Shown here: piece after piece, positions 9,381 to 22,342 of the stretch
Position numbering within the stretch: position 1 is the first letter of the stretch
How the letters are laid out: every line of letters begins with the position of its first letter
Assembly: GCF_004402595.1 (NCBI RefSeq)
Contig: NZ_SOFY01000084.1
Span: 1-64,000, forward strand
From: Cryobacterium shii
GTDB lineage: Bacteria > Actinomycetota > Actinomycetes > Actinomycetales > Microbacteriaceae
Direction: 5' to 3'
DNA length: 64,000 nt
The notes under the pieces: model-generated
What the model was told of the DNA's origin: nothing
The model's database searches: none
The model's input: the letters and a program-made list of their open reading frames with translations, nothing else
Made by a program: the position numbers and the translations under genes

Positions 9381-9794
9381 TTAAGCGACGAGTCGGGCGC
9401 GATCCGTCGACTCGGCCGCTTCGGGCGCGGCCGAGGAGAAGTGGGGCAGTGCCACGGGGGCCAGGGCTGCTCGCTCCGGCTCGGCCCACACGGAAATCGG
9501 GGCCGGCGTCCAGGACAGGGCCGTCGGCTCCGCCGAGACCTCGCCGCGCAGGGCAGCCGTCTCGATGCGCAGCACGGCAGCGAGCGAGGACGCGATCTGG
9601 TGTGCCTTCAGGCCGTGGAAGATCACATCGGTGTCGTCGCTGCTGCGGGGCACGAGGGTCCACTGCCCCTGGGTTCCGACAAGCTGCGCGAGCTGCTCGT
9701 GCAGAAGAGCGAAGACCTGTTCGTCGGTGAGCTCGGCCAGGGGCGGCGGGGTGACCGGCGCCACCGGTTCGACGCGACGTCGACGACCAAACAT
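9381..9794 (-). CDS. Hypothetical cytoplasmic protein
   Basis: This 137-residue protein has no family that I recognise. It starts MFGRRRRVEPV, carries a helical segment LTDEQVFALLHEQLAQLVG, and ends in an Ala/Glu-rich tail. No signal peptide or membrane segment is visible. GC-rich codon use like the neighbours and the absence of a better frame support a real gene. It is convergent with zwf. Confidence 0.55.
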   Translation of the reverse strand: MFGRRRRVEPVAPVTPPPLAELTDEQVFALLHEQLAQLVGTQGQWTLVPRSSDDTDVIFHGLKAHQIASSLAAVLRIETAALRGEVSAEPTALSWTPAPISVWAEPERAALAPVALPHFSSAAPEAAESTDRARLVA

Positions 9795-9884
9795 CGGGGA
9801 GCCCCTCTCGGCTGTGCTGAGTATTACTCCCAGTGTGCCGCCTTCACGCAGGCAAACCGTTCTGACACGCCGCAGAACCCCCGG

Positions 9885-10073
9885 TCAGTGCTCGATCTGG
9901 CGCTCGTCGGCGTCTTCGATGATCGTGCCGACGGCGACGGCGAAACTGAGTCCCCAGCCGATCCACATCAGGACCAGACGCCAGTCGTGTTTCTCGGTGC
10001 GGGTGGCGTGCAGGATGTTCAGCCCGCCGGCCAGTACACCGAGCATGGCACTGCTGAAAATGAACTTGCGCAT
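9885..10073 (-). CDS. Small two-helix membrane protein
   Basis: The 62-residue protein has two hydrophobic stretches, FIFSSAMLGVLAGGLNIL and RLVLMWIGWGLSFAVAVGTII, separated by a charged HATRTEKHD turn, and ends in an acidic tail. The ATG at 10073 has a strong AGGAGG 8 bp upstream, which decides against the longer frame up to 10226; that longer frame would run through the inverted repeat. Function unknown. Confidence 0.6.
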   Translation of the reverse strand: MRKFIFSSAMLGVLAGGLNILHATRTEKHDWRLVLMWIGWGLSFAVAVGTIIEDADERQIEH

Positions 10074-10180
10074 AAAAGGGCCTCCTGCCTCCACGCTACC
10101 CGGCCCACCGGATATTCCTGTGATCCGACCCGTTTTTTCACCGGCCACTGCCCGCTGCCCGCCGCCCCACGAACTGCTCG

Positions 10181-10269
10181 CGAACCAATTCGACGGAGAT
10201 TTTGCCGATATCGTGCCCCGGCGCACCGATTGGGTGGTTTTAACTCAAAATCTCCGTCGAATTGGTTCG
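10181..10269. repeat. Perfect 24-bp inverted repeat, about 89 bp in total
   Basis: The arms 10181-10204 (starting CGAACCAATTCG) and 10246-10269 are exact reverse complements, separated by 41 bp. The arms are A+T-richer than the surroundings. The element lies between the end of the pspA gene and the start of the small membrane gene. The arms are too long, and lack the flanking T-tract, for an ordinary terminator. A REP/MITE-like palindromic element is possible. Confidence 0.85.
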
Positions 10270-10331
10270 ACGCCGGGCCTGCTTCACCGGCACGGACTTC
10301 GTCGGAGCGGGCGGGCTGGTTCGCCGACCGG

Positions 10332-11138
10332 TCAGGGGGTGTTCGGGCCCTGGCCGATGCTCAGCCAGGCGTCGGTTCCGGGCTGGGGTCGGGCTCCGCC
10401 CCGGCTGCCCGGCCCGGTGCCGGGGGCGCTGCCCGGGCGGGAAGCGCGGGCGTTCTTCATCGCCTGGAGTTGGCGGTCGACGTCTGCTTTCGTCGTGCCG
10501 GCCGACAGCTGGCGTTCGAGGTCCGCGTCGGGCGCGGCGGTGGCATCGCTCAAGGCGCCGCTGGAGAGCAGCTCGTCGGTGGCGGCGGCGCGGGCCTGCA
10601 TCTGCGCGACCCGGTCTTTGGCCCGGTCGAGGTTGATGCCGACATCGCTCATCTGGGAGCCGATCCCCGCCGCGGCCTGGTTGGCCCTCACCCGCGCCTC
10701 GGACGCGGAGTAGGTGGCCTTGATCGTCTCTTTCTCCGTGCGGAAGGCGGCGACCCGTTCAGCGAGGCGACGCTCGTTGTCGTGCAGTTGCGCCTGCTGG
10801 TGTTCCAGCGCGGTGTACTGGTTCTGCAGGGCCGCGACCTGGCTCTCGAGGAGGGAGCGGCGCTCGAGTGCCGTGCGGGCGAGGTCTTCCCGTCCCTGGT
10901 TCAGAGCCTCCTGGGCCTGGTCGGCCAGCCGCTGGTAGCGGGAGCCCATTTCCTGCCCCTGCAGCTCGATCCGTTTCTTCGTCGTCGCCACCTCGGCCAG
11001 TCCCTGCCGCATCTGCTGCAGCATCCTGACCTGTTGCTCGTAGCTGTCGTCGAGGGCCTCCCGGGGGTCCTCCAGCCGGGTCAGGGCTCGGGACGACTTG
11101 CTGCGAAGGATGACCCGCAGCCGCGAGCTGATGGTCAT
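10332..11138 (-). CDS. pspA: PspA/IM30 family envelope-stress protein
   Basis: The 268-residue protein is almost entirely alpha-helical with long heptad patterns. It opens SRLRVILRSKSSRALTRLEDPREALDDSYEQQ, the typical PspA N-terminal region, which binds membranes. The coiled coil spans about residues 25-215, and the C-terminus is a Gly/Pro-rich tail. Family members line the inner face of the membrane and preserve its integrity under stress. It overlaps the upstream gene by 4 bp, so the two form one operon. Confidence 0.85.
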   Translation of the reverse strand: MTISSRLRVILRSKSSRALTRLEDPREALDDSYEQQVRMLQQMRQGLAEVATTKKRIELQGQEMGSRYQRLADQAQEALNQGREDLARTALERRSLLESQVAALQNQYTALEHQQAQLHDNERRLAERVAAFRTEKETIKATYSASEARVRANQAAAGIGSQMSDVGINLDRAKDRVAQMQARAAATDELLSSGALSDATAAPDADLERQLSAGTTKADVDRQLQAMKNARASRPGSAPGTGPGSRGGARPQPGTDAWLSIGQGPNTP

Positions 11139-11779
11139 GATCCGTTCCCCCCGGTCAGACGGTTCGTTGACACCCGGTTCGTGGACCCCCGGTGCATCGC
11201 CTCAAGGACAGGAGGGGAGGGGAATGCGTCGTTGCCGTTGAGCGTGCGCAACTCCTGCACTCCGGCCCTCAGCGCGTCGACCTCATGGTCGACATCGGAA
11301 TGCAGGGTCATCAGGCTGTCGTCGGTCAGGTCGCCGAGGCCGGAAGCGACGGCCGAGCGCAGGCGGCGCACCAGCACGGCGACCTGGTCGACCCGGCGGC
11401 GCGCCACCGGTATCGCCTCGGCGAGAACAGCGGGATCGCTCTCGCTCTGCAGCAGCCGCAACTGCGTTTCCAGCGTCGCGCCCTCGCTCCGGACCCGGCG
11501 AAAGAGCCGCGGGAGTTCGCCGAGCGGGCCCTCGCTGCTTCGGGCCAGGTCGACCGCTGCCTGCCCGCTGTCGAGAGTGTCCTGCAGCCGCACGCGCAGC
11601 TTCAGGACCTCGCGTTGCGGGCCCCGGACCACCCGGGCTTGTGAGCGCAGAACCGCGCCGGTCAGCATCCGGCTCGGGCGAAGGCGTTTGTAGAGCATGC
11701 GCACCACGACGAAGGTCACGATGAAGGAAACAAGGATGATGACGAAGAGTGCGATCAGCACCGAACTGAGCGTTGTCAT
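11135..11779 (-). CDS. Membrane-anchored coiled-coil protein, PspA partner
   Basis: The 214-residue protein has one N-terminal membrane helix (VLIALFVIILVSFIVTFVVV) followed by a basic stretch and a long helical domain. ATG at 11779 was chosen because AAGGCGG lies 5 bp upstream; the longer frame from 11953 has no such support and would reach into the otsA promoter. It is first in an operon with pspA and probably works with it at the membrane, but I do not recognise a named family. Confidence 0.7.
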   Translation of the reverse strand: MTTLSSVLIALFVIILVSFIVTFVVVRMLYKRLRPSRMLTGAVLRSQARVVRGPQREVLKLRVRLQDTLDSGQAAVDLARSSEGPLGELPRLFRRVRSEGATLETQLRLLQSESDPAVLAEAIPVARRRVDQVAVLVRRLRSAVASGLGDLTDDSLMTLHSDVDHEVDALRAGVQELRTLNGNDAFPSPPVLEAMHRGSTNRVSTNRLTGGNGS

Positions 11780-11970
11780 GGGTCCGCCTTTTTCGAACGG
11801 TTCTCGTTGGGTCATGCCACGTCGCGACACGTTTGCAAACCAAAATACGCCGCTTTCCGACCCGCTGGTAGCCTTGAAAGTCCACCCAGGCGATCGCCTC
11901 CGCGCCCGCCGGAACGGACGAGACCATTTCTTCTTCAGCCGAACCCACGGCATCCGCCGATGGCCACGAC

Positions 11971-14178
<2,208 letters not shown>

Positions 14179-14207
14179 GCCCCACTTCGAGGTTCTAGAC
14201 TCAGTGC

Positions 14208-15902
14208 ATGACTGAGATCGATCTGAAGCCACGCAGCCGCGACGTGACAGACGGGATCGAAGCCACCACTTCTCGTGGGATGCTTCGTGCCGTCGGGATG
14301 GGAGACGCCGACTGGGAAAAACCCCAGATCGGTATCGCCAGTTCCTGGAACGAGATCACCCCCTGCAACCTGTCGCTGGACCGCCTCGCGCAGGCCGCCA
14401 AGGAAGGCGTGCACGGCGGCGGCGGCTACCCGCTTCAGTTCGGCACCATCTCGGTCTCCGACGGCATCTCGATGGGCCATGAGGGCATGCACTTCTCCCT
14501 GGTGTCCCGCGAGGTCATCGCCGACTCGGTCGAGGTCGTCATGCAGGCCGAGCGACTCGACGGCTCCGTGCTCCTGGCCGGCTGCGACAAGTCGCTCCCC
14601 GGCATGCTGATGGCCGCCGCGCGCCTCGACCTGGCCAGTGTCTTCCTCTACGCCGGCTCGATCGCGCCCGGCTGGGTCAAGCTCTCCGACGGCACCGAAA
14701 AAGACATCACCATCATCGACTCGTTCGAAGCGGTCGGCGCGGTGAAGGCCGGGCGGATGTCTGAAGCCGACGCCAAGCGGATCGAGTGCGCCTTCGCCCC
14801 CGGCGAGGGTGCCTGCGGCGGCATGTACACCGCCAACACGATGGCCAGCGTCGCCGAGGCCCTCGGCATGAGCCTGCCCGGCTCCGCCTCGCCCGCCTCC
14901 GCCGACCGCCGCCGCGACTACTACGCGCACCGCTCCGGCGAGGCCGTCGTCAACCTGCTGCGCCTGGGGATCACGGCCAGGGACATCCTGACCCGCAAGG
15001 CCTTCGAGAACGCGATCGCGGTGGCGATGGCGTTCGGCGGCTCCACCAACGTGGTGCTGCACCTGCTGGCCATCGCGAACGAGGCCGAGGTCGACCTGAC
15101 CCTCGACGACTTCAACCGGATCGGCGACAAGGTTCCCCACATCGGCGACCTCAAGCCGTTCGGCAAGTACGTCATGAACGACGTGGACCGCCACGGCGGG
15201 GTTCCCGCCGTCATGCGCGCCCTGCTCGAGGCCGGGCTGATCCACGGCGACGCGCTCACCGTGACCGGCAAGACCGTCGCCGAGAACCTGGCCGAGGTCG
15301 ACCCACCCGAACTGGACGGCGAGGTGCTGCGCACGCTCGACAACCCGATCCACGCCAGCGGCGGCATCACCATCCTCAAGGGGTCGATGGCCCCCGAGGG
15401 CGCCGTCGTCAAGACCGCCGGCTTCGACTCCGACGTGTTCGAGGGCCCGGCCCGCGTGTTCGAGCGCGAGCGCGCCGCCATGGACGCCCTCACCGAGGGC
15501 ACGATCGAGAAGGGTGACGTGGTCGTCATCCGCTACGAGGGCCCGAAGGGCGGCCCGGGAATGCGGGAGATGCTCTCGATCACCGCGGCCATCAAGGGCG
15601 CCGGGCTCGGCGCCGATGTACTACTCTTAACGGACGGTCGATTCTCAGGCGGCACAACCGGACTGTGCATCGGCCATATAGCACCCGAAGCGGTGGACGC
15701 AGGTCCAATCGCCTTCGTGCGCGATGGTGATCTCATACGGGTCGATATCGCAGCTCGCACGCTCGACCTACTGGTCGACCCTGATGAGCTGGCCGTCCGG
15801 AGTGTTGGCTGGGCCGCTCTGCCTCCGCGCTACACCCGGGGCGTTCTCGCCAAGTATTCGAAGCTCGTGCAGTCCGCGGCCGTTGGCGCCGTGACCGGCT
15901 AG
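14208..15902 (+). CDS. ilvD: Dihydroxy-acid dehydratase
   Basis: This Fe-S enzyme dehydrates 2,3-dihydroxy-isovalerate and its methylvalerate homologue to the 2-oxo acids in valine and isoleucine synthesis. The 564-residue protein has the cluster and metal motifs: a Cys in [20 protein letters not shown], and [15 protein letters not shown]. The C-terminal half has [21 protein letters not shown]. It begins a run of four biosynthetic genes in one direction (ilvD, ilvB, ilvN, ilvC), with ilvB only 35 bp away. The last 300 bp look slightly less G+C-rich than the rest. Confidence 0.95.
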   Translation: MTEIDLKPRSRDVTDGIEATTSRGMLRAVGMGDADWEKPQIGIASSWNEITPCNLSLDRLAQAAKEGVHGGGGYPLQFGTISVSDGISMGHEGMHFSLVSREVIADSVEVVMQAERLDGSVLLAGCDKSLPGMLMAAARLDLASVFLYAGSIAPGWVKLSDGTEKDITIIDSFEAVGAVKAGRMSEADAKRIECAFAPGEGACGGMYTANTMASVAEALGMSLPGSASPASADRRRDYYAHRSGEAVVNLLRLGITARDILTRKAFENAIAVAMAFGGSTNVVLHLLAIANEAEVDLTLDDFNRIGDKVPHIGDLKPFGKYVMNDVDRHGGVPAVMRALLEAGLIHGDALTVTGKTVAENLAEVDPPELDGEVLRTLDNPIHASGGITILKGSMAPEGAVVKTAGFDSDVFEGPARVFERERAAMDALTEGTIEKGDVVVIRYEGPKGGPGMREMLSITAAIKGAGLGADVLLLTDGRFSGGTTGLCIGHIAPEAVDAGPIAFVRDGDLIRVDIAARTLDLLVDPDELAVRSVGWAALPPRYTRGVLAKYSKLVQSAAVGAVTG

Positions 15903-15937
15903 CTCACCATTCGCAATCGAACTAGGGATTTGATTTC

Positions 15938-17773
15938 ATGACCGCGGACACCTCACCCGTGCCATCGCCATCGCCATCGCCCTCGCCCTCGACCGCCGCC
16001 GCGTCCGTGGACGCGGGCCAGGGCAAGCCGGAGATCCTGACCGGCTCGGGGGCCATCATCCGATCGCTGGAACTGCTGGGAGTGACCGACGTCTTCGGCC
16101 TGCCCGGCGGCGCCGTGATCCCGCTCTACGACGAGCTGATGACACAGGACTCCATCCGGCACATCCTGGTGCGCCACGAACAGGGCGCCGGCCACGCGGC
16201 CGAGGGCTACGCGTCCGCCAGCAACCGGGTGGGCGTGGCCATCGCCACCTCCGGCCCGGGCGCCACCAACCTGGTCACGGCCATCGCCGACGCCTACATG
16301 GACTCGGTGCCGATCCTCTGCATCACCGGTCAGGTCTTCTCGACCCTGATGGGCACGGATGCGTTCCAGGAGGCCGACATCGTCGGCATCACCATGCCGA
16401 TCACCAAGCACTCCTTCCTGGTCAAGCGGGCCGAGGACATCCCCGCGGCCATCGCCTCGGCGCACCTGATCGCCTCCACCGGCCGTCCCGGCCCCGTGCT
16501 CGTGGACATCACCAAGGACGCCCAGCAGCAGAAGGCGCCCTTCATCTGGCCGCCGAAGCTCGACCTGCCCGGCTACCGCCCCATCACCAAGGCGCACGGC
16601 AAGCAGGTGCAGGCCGCGGCCCAGCTGCTCGCCGAGGCGAAGAAGCCCGTGCTCTACGTCGGCGGCGGCGTCATCCGCGCCCGGGCGTCGGAAGAACTGC
16701 TCGCCTTCGCCGAGCTGACCAACACGCCCGTCGTCACCACCCTGATGGCCCGAGGCGCGTTCCCCGACTCCCACCAGCAGCACCTGGGCATGCCCGGCAT
16801 GCACGGAACCGTGTCCGCGGTGCTGGCCCTGCAGGAATCCGACCTGATCATCGCGCTCGGCGCCCGGTTCGACGACCGGGTCACCGGCAAGGTCTCCGAG
16901 TTCGCGCCGCACGCCTCGATCGTGCACGTCGATGTCGACCCCGCTGAAATCGGCAAGATCCGCGCCGCCGATGTGCCGATCGTCGGCGATGCCAAGGATG
17001 TCATCGCCGACCTCACCGCCGCCTACGCGGCCGCCGCGAAGACGACGACCCCCGACATCAGCGCCTGGTGGACCTACCTCAGCGGCCTGCGCGAGGAATT
17101 CCCGCTCGGCTACGCGGAACCCACCGACGGGCTGATGAGCCCGCAGTTCGTGATCCAGCGCATCGGCGAACTGACCGGGCCGGAGGCCGTGTACGCGGCC
17201 GGCGTCGGCCAGCACCAGATGTGGGCCGCCCAGTTCATCAAGTACGAACGTCCCAACTCCTGGCTGAACTCCGGCGGAGCGGGCACGATGGGCTACTCCA
17301 TCCCCGCGGCGATGGGCGCCAAGGTCGCCGAGCCCGACCGGGTGGTCTGGTCGATCGACGGCGACGGATGCTTCCAGATGACCAACCAGGAACTCGCCAC
17401 CTGCACGATCAACAACATCCCGATCAAGGTCGCGATCATCAACAACTCCTCCCTGGGCATGGTGCGCCAGTGGCAGACCCTGTTCTACGACGGGCGGCAC
17501 TCCTTCACCGACCTCAACACCGGGCACGGCTCCGACATGGTGCCGGACTTCGTGAAGCTGTCGGAGGCCTACGGCGCCCTCGCCATCCGCGTGACCAGCG
17601 CCGACCAGGTCGACGACGCCATCAAGCTGGCGCTCGCGACCAACGACCGCCCGGTCGTGATCGACTTCGTGGTCAGCCGCGACGCGATGGTCTGGCCGAT
17701 GGTGCCGCAGGGCGTCAGCAACAGCTACGTCCAGTACGCCAAGGACCATGCACCGACCTGGGGAGAGGAATAA
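15938..17773 (+). CDS. ilvB: Acetolactate synthase large subunit
   Basis: This thiamine-diphosphate enzyme makes acetolactate and acetohydroxybutyrate, the first common step of branched-chain synthesis. The 611-residue protein contains the [15 protein letters not shown] substrate region, the catalytic glutamate in [14 protein letters not shown], and the ThDP/Mg motif [14 protein letters not shown] ending in NN. The N-terminus has an extra low-complexity stretch of Pro-Ser dipeptides (about residues 7-15) encoded by a 6-bp repeat at about 15963-15991. The ribosome-binding site is weak (AGGGATT). The regulatory subunit gene follows 2 bp after the stop. Confidence 0.95.
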   Translation: MTADTSPVPSPSPSPSPSTAAASVDAGQGKPEILTGSGAIIRSLELLGVTDVFGLPGGAVIPLYDELMTQDSIRHILVRHEQGAGHAAEGYASASNRVGVAIATSGPGATNLVTAIADAYMDSVPILCITGQVFSTLMGTDAFQEADIVGITMPITKHSFLVKRAEDIPAAIASAHLIASTGRPGPVLVDITKDAQQQKAPFIWPPKLDLPGYRPITKAHGKQVQAAAQLLAEAKKPVLYVGGGVIRARASEELLAFAELTNTPVVTTLMARGAFPDSHQQHLGMPGMHGTVSAVLALQESDLIIALGARFDDRVTGKVSEFAPHASIVHVDVDPAEIGKIRAADVPIVGDAKDVIADLTAAYAAAAKTTTPDISAWWTYLSGLREEFPLGYAEPTDGLMSPQFVIQRIGELTGPEAVYAAGVGQHQMWAAQFIKYERPNSWLNSGGAGTMGYSIPAAMGAKVAEPDRVVWSIDGDGCFQMTNQELATCTINNIPIKVAIINNSSLGMVRQWQTLFYDGRHSFTDLNTGHGSDMVPDFVKLSEAYGALAIRVTSADQVDDAIKLALATNDRPVVIDFVVSRDAMVWPMVPQGVSNSYVQYAKDHAPTWGEE

Positions 17774-17775
17774 CC

Positions 17776-18285
17776 ATGACCAGCCACGTTCTGAGCCTCC
17801 TGGTCGAGGACAAGCCCGGCCTGCTGACCCGCGTCGCCGGCCTGTTCGCCCGCCGCGGATTCAACATCGAGAGCCTCGCCGTCGGTCACACCGAGGTCCC
17901 CGGTCTGTCCCGCATCACGATCCTCGTCGACGTCGAGGACGCCCCGCTGGAACAGGTGACCAAGCAGCTGAACAAGCTGATCAACGTGATCAAGATCGTC
18001 GAACTGGACCCGGCGCAGTCCGTGCAGCGCGAACACCTGCTCGTCAAGGTGCGCGCCGACAACACGACCCGGTCCATGGTGCTGGAAGCCGTCACGCTCT
18101 TCCGCGCCCGCGTCGTCGACGTGTCCGTGGACGCCGTCGTGATCGAGGTCACCGGCGACTCCGGCAAGACCCAGGCTCTGCTGCGCGTCCTCGAGCCCTA
18201 CGGGATCAAGGAAATCGCCCAGTCCGGCCTGCTGGCCATCGGCCGCGGATCGAAATCCATCAGCGAACGCGTCTTCAAGAACTGA
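17776..18285 (+). CDS. ilvN: Acetolactate synthase small (regulatory) subunit
   Basis: The 169-residue protein has an N-terminal ACT domain (VLSLLVEDKPGLLTRVAGLFARRGFN would run longer; the core is EDKPGLLTRVAGLF, residues about 9-22) that binds valine for feedback control, and a second ferredoxin-like domain. ATG at 17776 follows GGGAGAGGAATAACC, a clear ribosome-binding site that overlaps the end of ilvB. Its tight spacing shows co-expression with the large subunit. Confidence 0.95.
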   Translation: MTSHVLSLLVEDKPGLLTRVAGLFARRGFNIESLAVGHTEVPGLSRITILVDVEDAPLEQVTKQLNKLINVIKIVELDPAQSVQREHLLVKVRADNTTRSMVLEAVTLFRARVVDVSVDAVVIEVTGDSGKTQALLRVLEPYGIKEIAQSGLLAIGRGSKSISERVFKN

Positions 18286-19389
<1,104 letters not shown>

Positions 19390-19408
19390 CACCCAAGCGC
19401 GTATCAAC

Positions 19409-19440
19409 AACGGGGCCGATCCACACGATCGGCCCCGTTT
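19409..19440 (+). terminator. Rho-independent terminator after ilvC
   Basis: AACGGGGCCGATC pairs with GATCGGCCCCGTT around a short loop and is followed by TTT. It ends the ilvD-ilvB-ilvN-ilvC run. Confidence 0.88.
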
Positions 19441-19595
19441 GCGCGTTAAAACCGCTGATGGCCCGGGGCATGCGTCCGGGGTGCTTGCCGCGGCCGGCAG
19501 GTGTTTAACATGGTTTCCAGTGGATGAACCCGGCCGCTTCCACTTTCCTCACGCGCGGCCAGCAGACATCGACGACGGCAATCGCAGGTGAACCC

Positions 19596-20732
19596 ATGGG
19601 CAAGCAGACGACACGGCAGCAGAGCGGGCATCCCCACTCCCTCGACGCGGTGAACGACCTGCAGAGGCATATTTCCGGTCTCGTGATCACGGTCGGCGAC
19701 ACCGGCTACGACGAGGCCAGACGCGTCTGGAACGGCATGATCGACCGCCACCCGGTCGCGGTCGTGCGGGCTGCCGATGCGGGCGACATCGGTCCGGTGG
19801 TGCAGTTCGCCCGCGCCCACGGCCTCACCATCGATAACCTGGTCGCCGCCGAGGTCCTGACCGCGGCGGGGGAGAACGTGACGGCGAGCGACTCCGAGAA
19901 CTCCGAACTGCTCTGGGGGCTGCGCGGAGGCGGCGGCAACTTCGGGGTGGTGTCCACGTTCACGTTCCAGGCGCATCCGCTGCCCGCCGAGGTGTTCTCC
20001 GGCAACCTCGTCTACGGTCGGGACCGCTGGCTGGAGGCGCTCCGCGCCTTCGAGGCCTGGACCCGAGACCTGCCCGCCGAGCTGACCTCGATCATCAGCT
20101 TCCTGGTGCCGCCGCCCGGCTGGGAGCCGGGGGACGACCCGCTGATGCTGCTCGGCTTCGCCTGGGCGTCACCGGACATCGCGGCCGGCGAGGAGATCGT
20201 GGACCGACTGCGCCGGGCCGCGCCGCCCGACGCCGAGGTGGTCGAACCGGCGCGCTGGACCGCATGGCAGTCTGCCGTCGACGAGCTCTTCCCCCGGGGC
20301 GTGCGTGGGTACTGGAAGAACACCTCCTTCGACCGGCTCGACGACGACGTGATCCAGGTCATCGCCCGCCGGGCGGCCGAACAGACCTGGCGTGGGACGG
20401 GATTCGACATCCACCACATGGGCGGCGCGGTCGCACGGGTCGACGAGGAGGCCCCCCCGTTCCCGAACCGGGCGGCACAGTTCTGGCTGAACATCTACGG
20501 CTTCTGGCCCGATGCCGCCGACGACGAAGCCCGGATCGCGTTCGTGCGCGGGTTCGCCGCCGAGATGGAGCCCTTCGCCTCGGGCTGCCAGTACGTGAAC
20601 TTCCTCGGGGCGGAACCTGACCAGGACCCGCTGGCCGCAGCATTGGCCGTCTTCGGGCCCGCGAAACTCCGGCGCCTCAGCGGGCTCAAGCGCACCTGGG
20701 ACCCGCACGGCGTCGTTGACCCGGTTCAGTAG
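19596..20732 (+). pseudogene. FAD-linked oxidase (BBE/PCMH type) with internal deletion and lost C-terminus
   Basis: The frame is open for 378 residues, but family members have about 460. The opening GDTGYDEARRVWNGMIDRHP...RAADAGDIGPVVQFARAHG is standard, yet it jumps straight to LTIDNLVAAEVLTA. The intervening segment with RGGGH, the flavin-attachment region and the GG-G-GWL loop (roughly 80-90 residues) is absent. Both sides of the junction (19818-19830) carry His-Gly-Leu in homologues, so a deletion between short repeats is likely. At the 3' end RTWDPH is followed by GVVDPVQ instead of the usual DP-x-N-x-F-x-x-N-Q-N-I. It should not bind FAD normally. ATG at 19596 has AGGTGA upstream; an ATG at 19524 is also possible. 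Confidence 0.78.
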
Positions 20733-21107
20733 GGCGACACCGTTCGCGGTGTGCCGGAAGTACCCCGGCTCGAAGACGAGCACCTGGCGCACGAGCGACG
20801 GATGCCGCAGCGCCAGCTGCAGCGCCACGATCCCGCCGGCGCTCGCGCCGAAGACCGCGGCGGGGGCGAGGCCCAGCGCCCGAAGCAGCGCCGCGGCGTC
20901 GTCGGCGTGCCGGGCCGAATCACACGGCCAGTCCTCGCGGCCGCTGCGCCGGGTGCCGCGAGGTTCCCACGTCACCACGGTGAAACCGGCCAGGCGCTCG
21001 GCGATCGGCCGGAACATCTCGGCGTCGTCGCTGGCGGCACCCATGAGGAGCACCGGCGGACCGGCGCCGCGCACTTCGGCGTACAGCCGGCATCCGTTCA
21101 GGTCATA
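20709..21107 (-). pseudogene. Truncated alpha/beta hydrolase
   Basis: About the first 125 residues of an alpha/beta hydrolase are present on the minus strand: DLNGCRLYAEVRGAGPPVLL, the strand FTVVTWEPRGTRRS, and the nucleophile elbow FGASAGGIVALQLALRHP. Similarity stops at ALLNRVNDAVR near 20705, where the sequence becomes the antisense of the FAD oxidase gene. The catalytic Asp and His are therefore missing. Homology also extends upstream of the only candidate start (GTG 21074), so the 5' end may be damaged too. It is best read as a remnant joined tail-to-tail with the oxidase by a deletion. Confidence 0.7.
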
Positions 21108-21247
21108 CCAGCCGATGCGCGGTTCCGGGGCGCCGGTAAGGGCGAAGGGATTGCCGTGGGACTCCCCATCCGTGATGGAAAAAGTCTACGGGAGTACCGT
21201 GTTCGACGCCGGGGGAATACCCGGAACCCGTCGACGAAGGAGTCACC

Positions 21248-22306
21248 ATGAAGGCGCTTGTTTACCACGGTCCCGGCAAGAATGCCTGGGAGGACGTGCC
21301 CGACCCGACGATCGTCGAGTCGTCCGACGCGATCGTGCGGGTCGACACCACCACCATCTGCGGCACCGACCTGCACATCCTGAAGGGCGACGTTCCGGCC
21401 GTGCAGGAGGGCCGCATCCTCGGGCATGAGGGCGTCGGCACGATCACGGCGGTCGGCAACGCCGTGCAGAGCCTCGCGGTCGGCGACCGCGTCATCATCT
21501 CCTGCATCAAGTCCTGCGGGCACTGCGTGAACTGCAAGACCGGGCTGTACTCGCACTGCCTCGGCGACGAGGGAGCGTCCGGCACGGGCTGGGTCTTCGG
21601 CCACCTCATCGACGGAACCCAGGCCGAGTACGTGCGGGTGCCGTATGCGGAGAACTCCCTGCACAAGCTCCCGGAGGGAGTGAGCGACGAGCAGGGCGTG
21701 ATGCTCTCCGACATCCTGCCCACCGGATTCGAGATTGGGGTTCAGTACGGCCGGGTCAAGCCGGGTGACGCGGTCGCCGTGATCGGGGCCGGGCCGGTCG
21801 GGCTGGCTGCCATCGCGACGGCCGGGCTGTACGGCGCCGGCACCATCATCGCCGTGGACCTGGACGAGAACCGTCTGGAGCAGGCGCGCCTGTTCGGGGC
21901 GACGGATGCCGTCGTCTCGGGCGCCGCCGACTGGAAGGAGCAGGTCCTCGCCCTGACCGACGGCGCCGGAGTCGACGTGGCGATCGAGGCGGTGGGGATC
22001 CCGGAGACCTTCTCCATGGCCCTCGACGTCGTGCGTCCCGGGGGCAACGTGGCCAATGTCGGCGTGCACGGGAAGTCCGTCGAGCTGCACCTGGAAAACC
22101 TGTGGATCCAGAACATCAACATCAGCATGGGGCTGGTGAACACCAACACCACGCCCATGCTGCTCAAACTGGTGGCCCAGCACAGGATCCCCGCAGAGAA
22201 GCTCGCCACGCACCGGTTCAGCTTCGACCAGATCCTGGACGCCTACGACACCTTCTCCCGCGCTGCCGAGACGAAGGCCCTGAAGGTCGTGATCAGCCGG
22301 GTGTGA
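21248..22306 (+). CDS. Zinc-dependent alcohol dehydrogenase family protein
   Basis: The 352-residue medium-chain dehydrogenase has the catalytic zinc ligands in CGTDLH and GHEGVG, four structural-zinc cysteines in CIKSCGHCVNCKTGLYSHC, and a nucleotide-binding fold IGAGPVGLAAIATAGLYG followed by VDLDENR; the Asp after the second strand suggests NAD(H). It is of the type that oxidises short secondary or primary alcohols, but the substrate cannot be read. AAGGAG precedes the ATG. It stands alone after the decayed patch. Confidence 0.87.
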   Translation: MKALVYHGPGKNAWEDVPDPTIVESSDAIVRVDTTTICGTDLHILKGDVPAVQEGRILGHEGVGTITAVGNAVQSLAVGDRVIISCIKSCGHCVNCKTGLYSHCLGDEGASGTGWVFGHLIDGTQAEYVRVPYAENSLHKLPEGVSDEQGVMLSDILPTGFEIGVQYGRVKPGDAVAVIGAGPVGLAAIATAGLYGAGTIIAVDLDENRLEQARLFGATDAVVSGAADWKEQVLALTDGAGVDVAIEAVGIPETFSMALDVVRPGGNVANVGVHGKSVELHLENLWIQNINISMGLVNTNTTPMLLKLVAQHRIPAEKLATHRFSFDQILDAYDTFSRAAETKALKVVISRV

Positions 22307-22342
22307 CCATCCGAGTGTGATCAGACTCGGTACGCTGGAGCC

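Noticed and set aside
15953-17749. Minus-strand open frame of 598 codons opposite ilvB
   Set aside because: Shadow of the acetolactate synthase gene; composition is dominated by Gly, Asp, His and Arg without motifs.
20169-21074. A single 301-residue hydrolase on the minus strand
   Set aside because: Only the first 125 residues resemble a hydrolase; the rest is the antisense of the FAD oxidase gene, so the open frame is a chance fusion.
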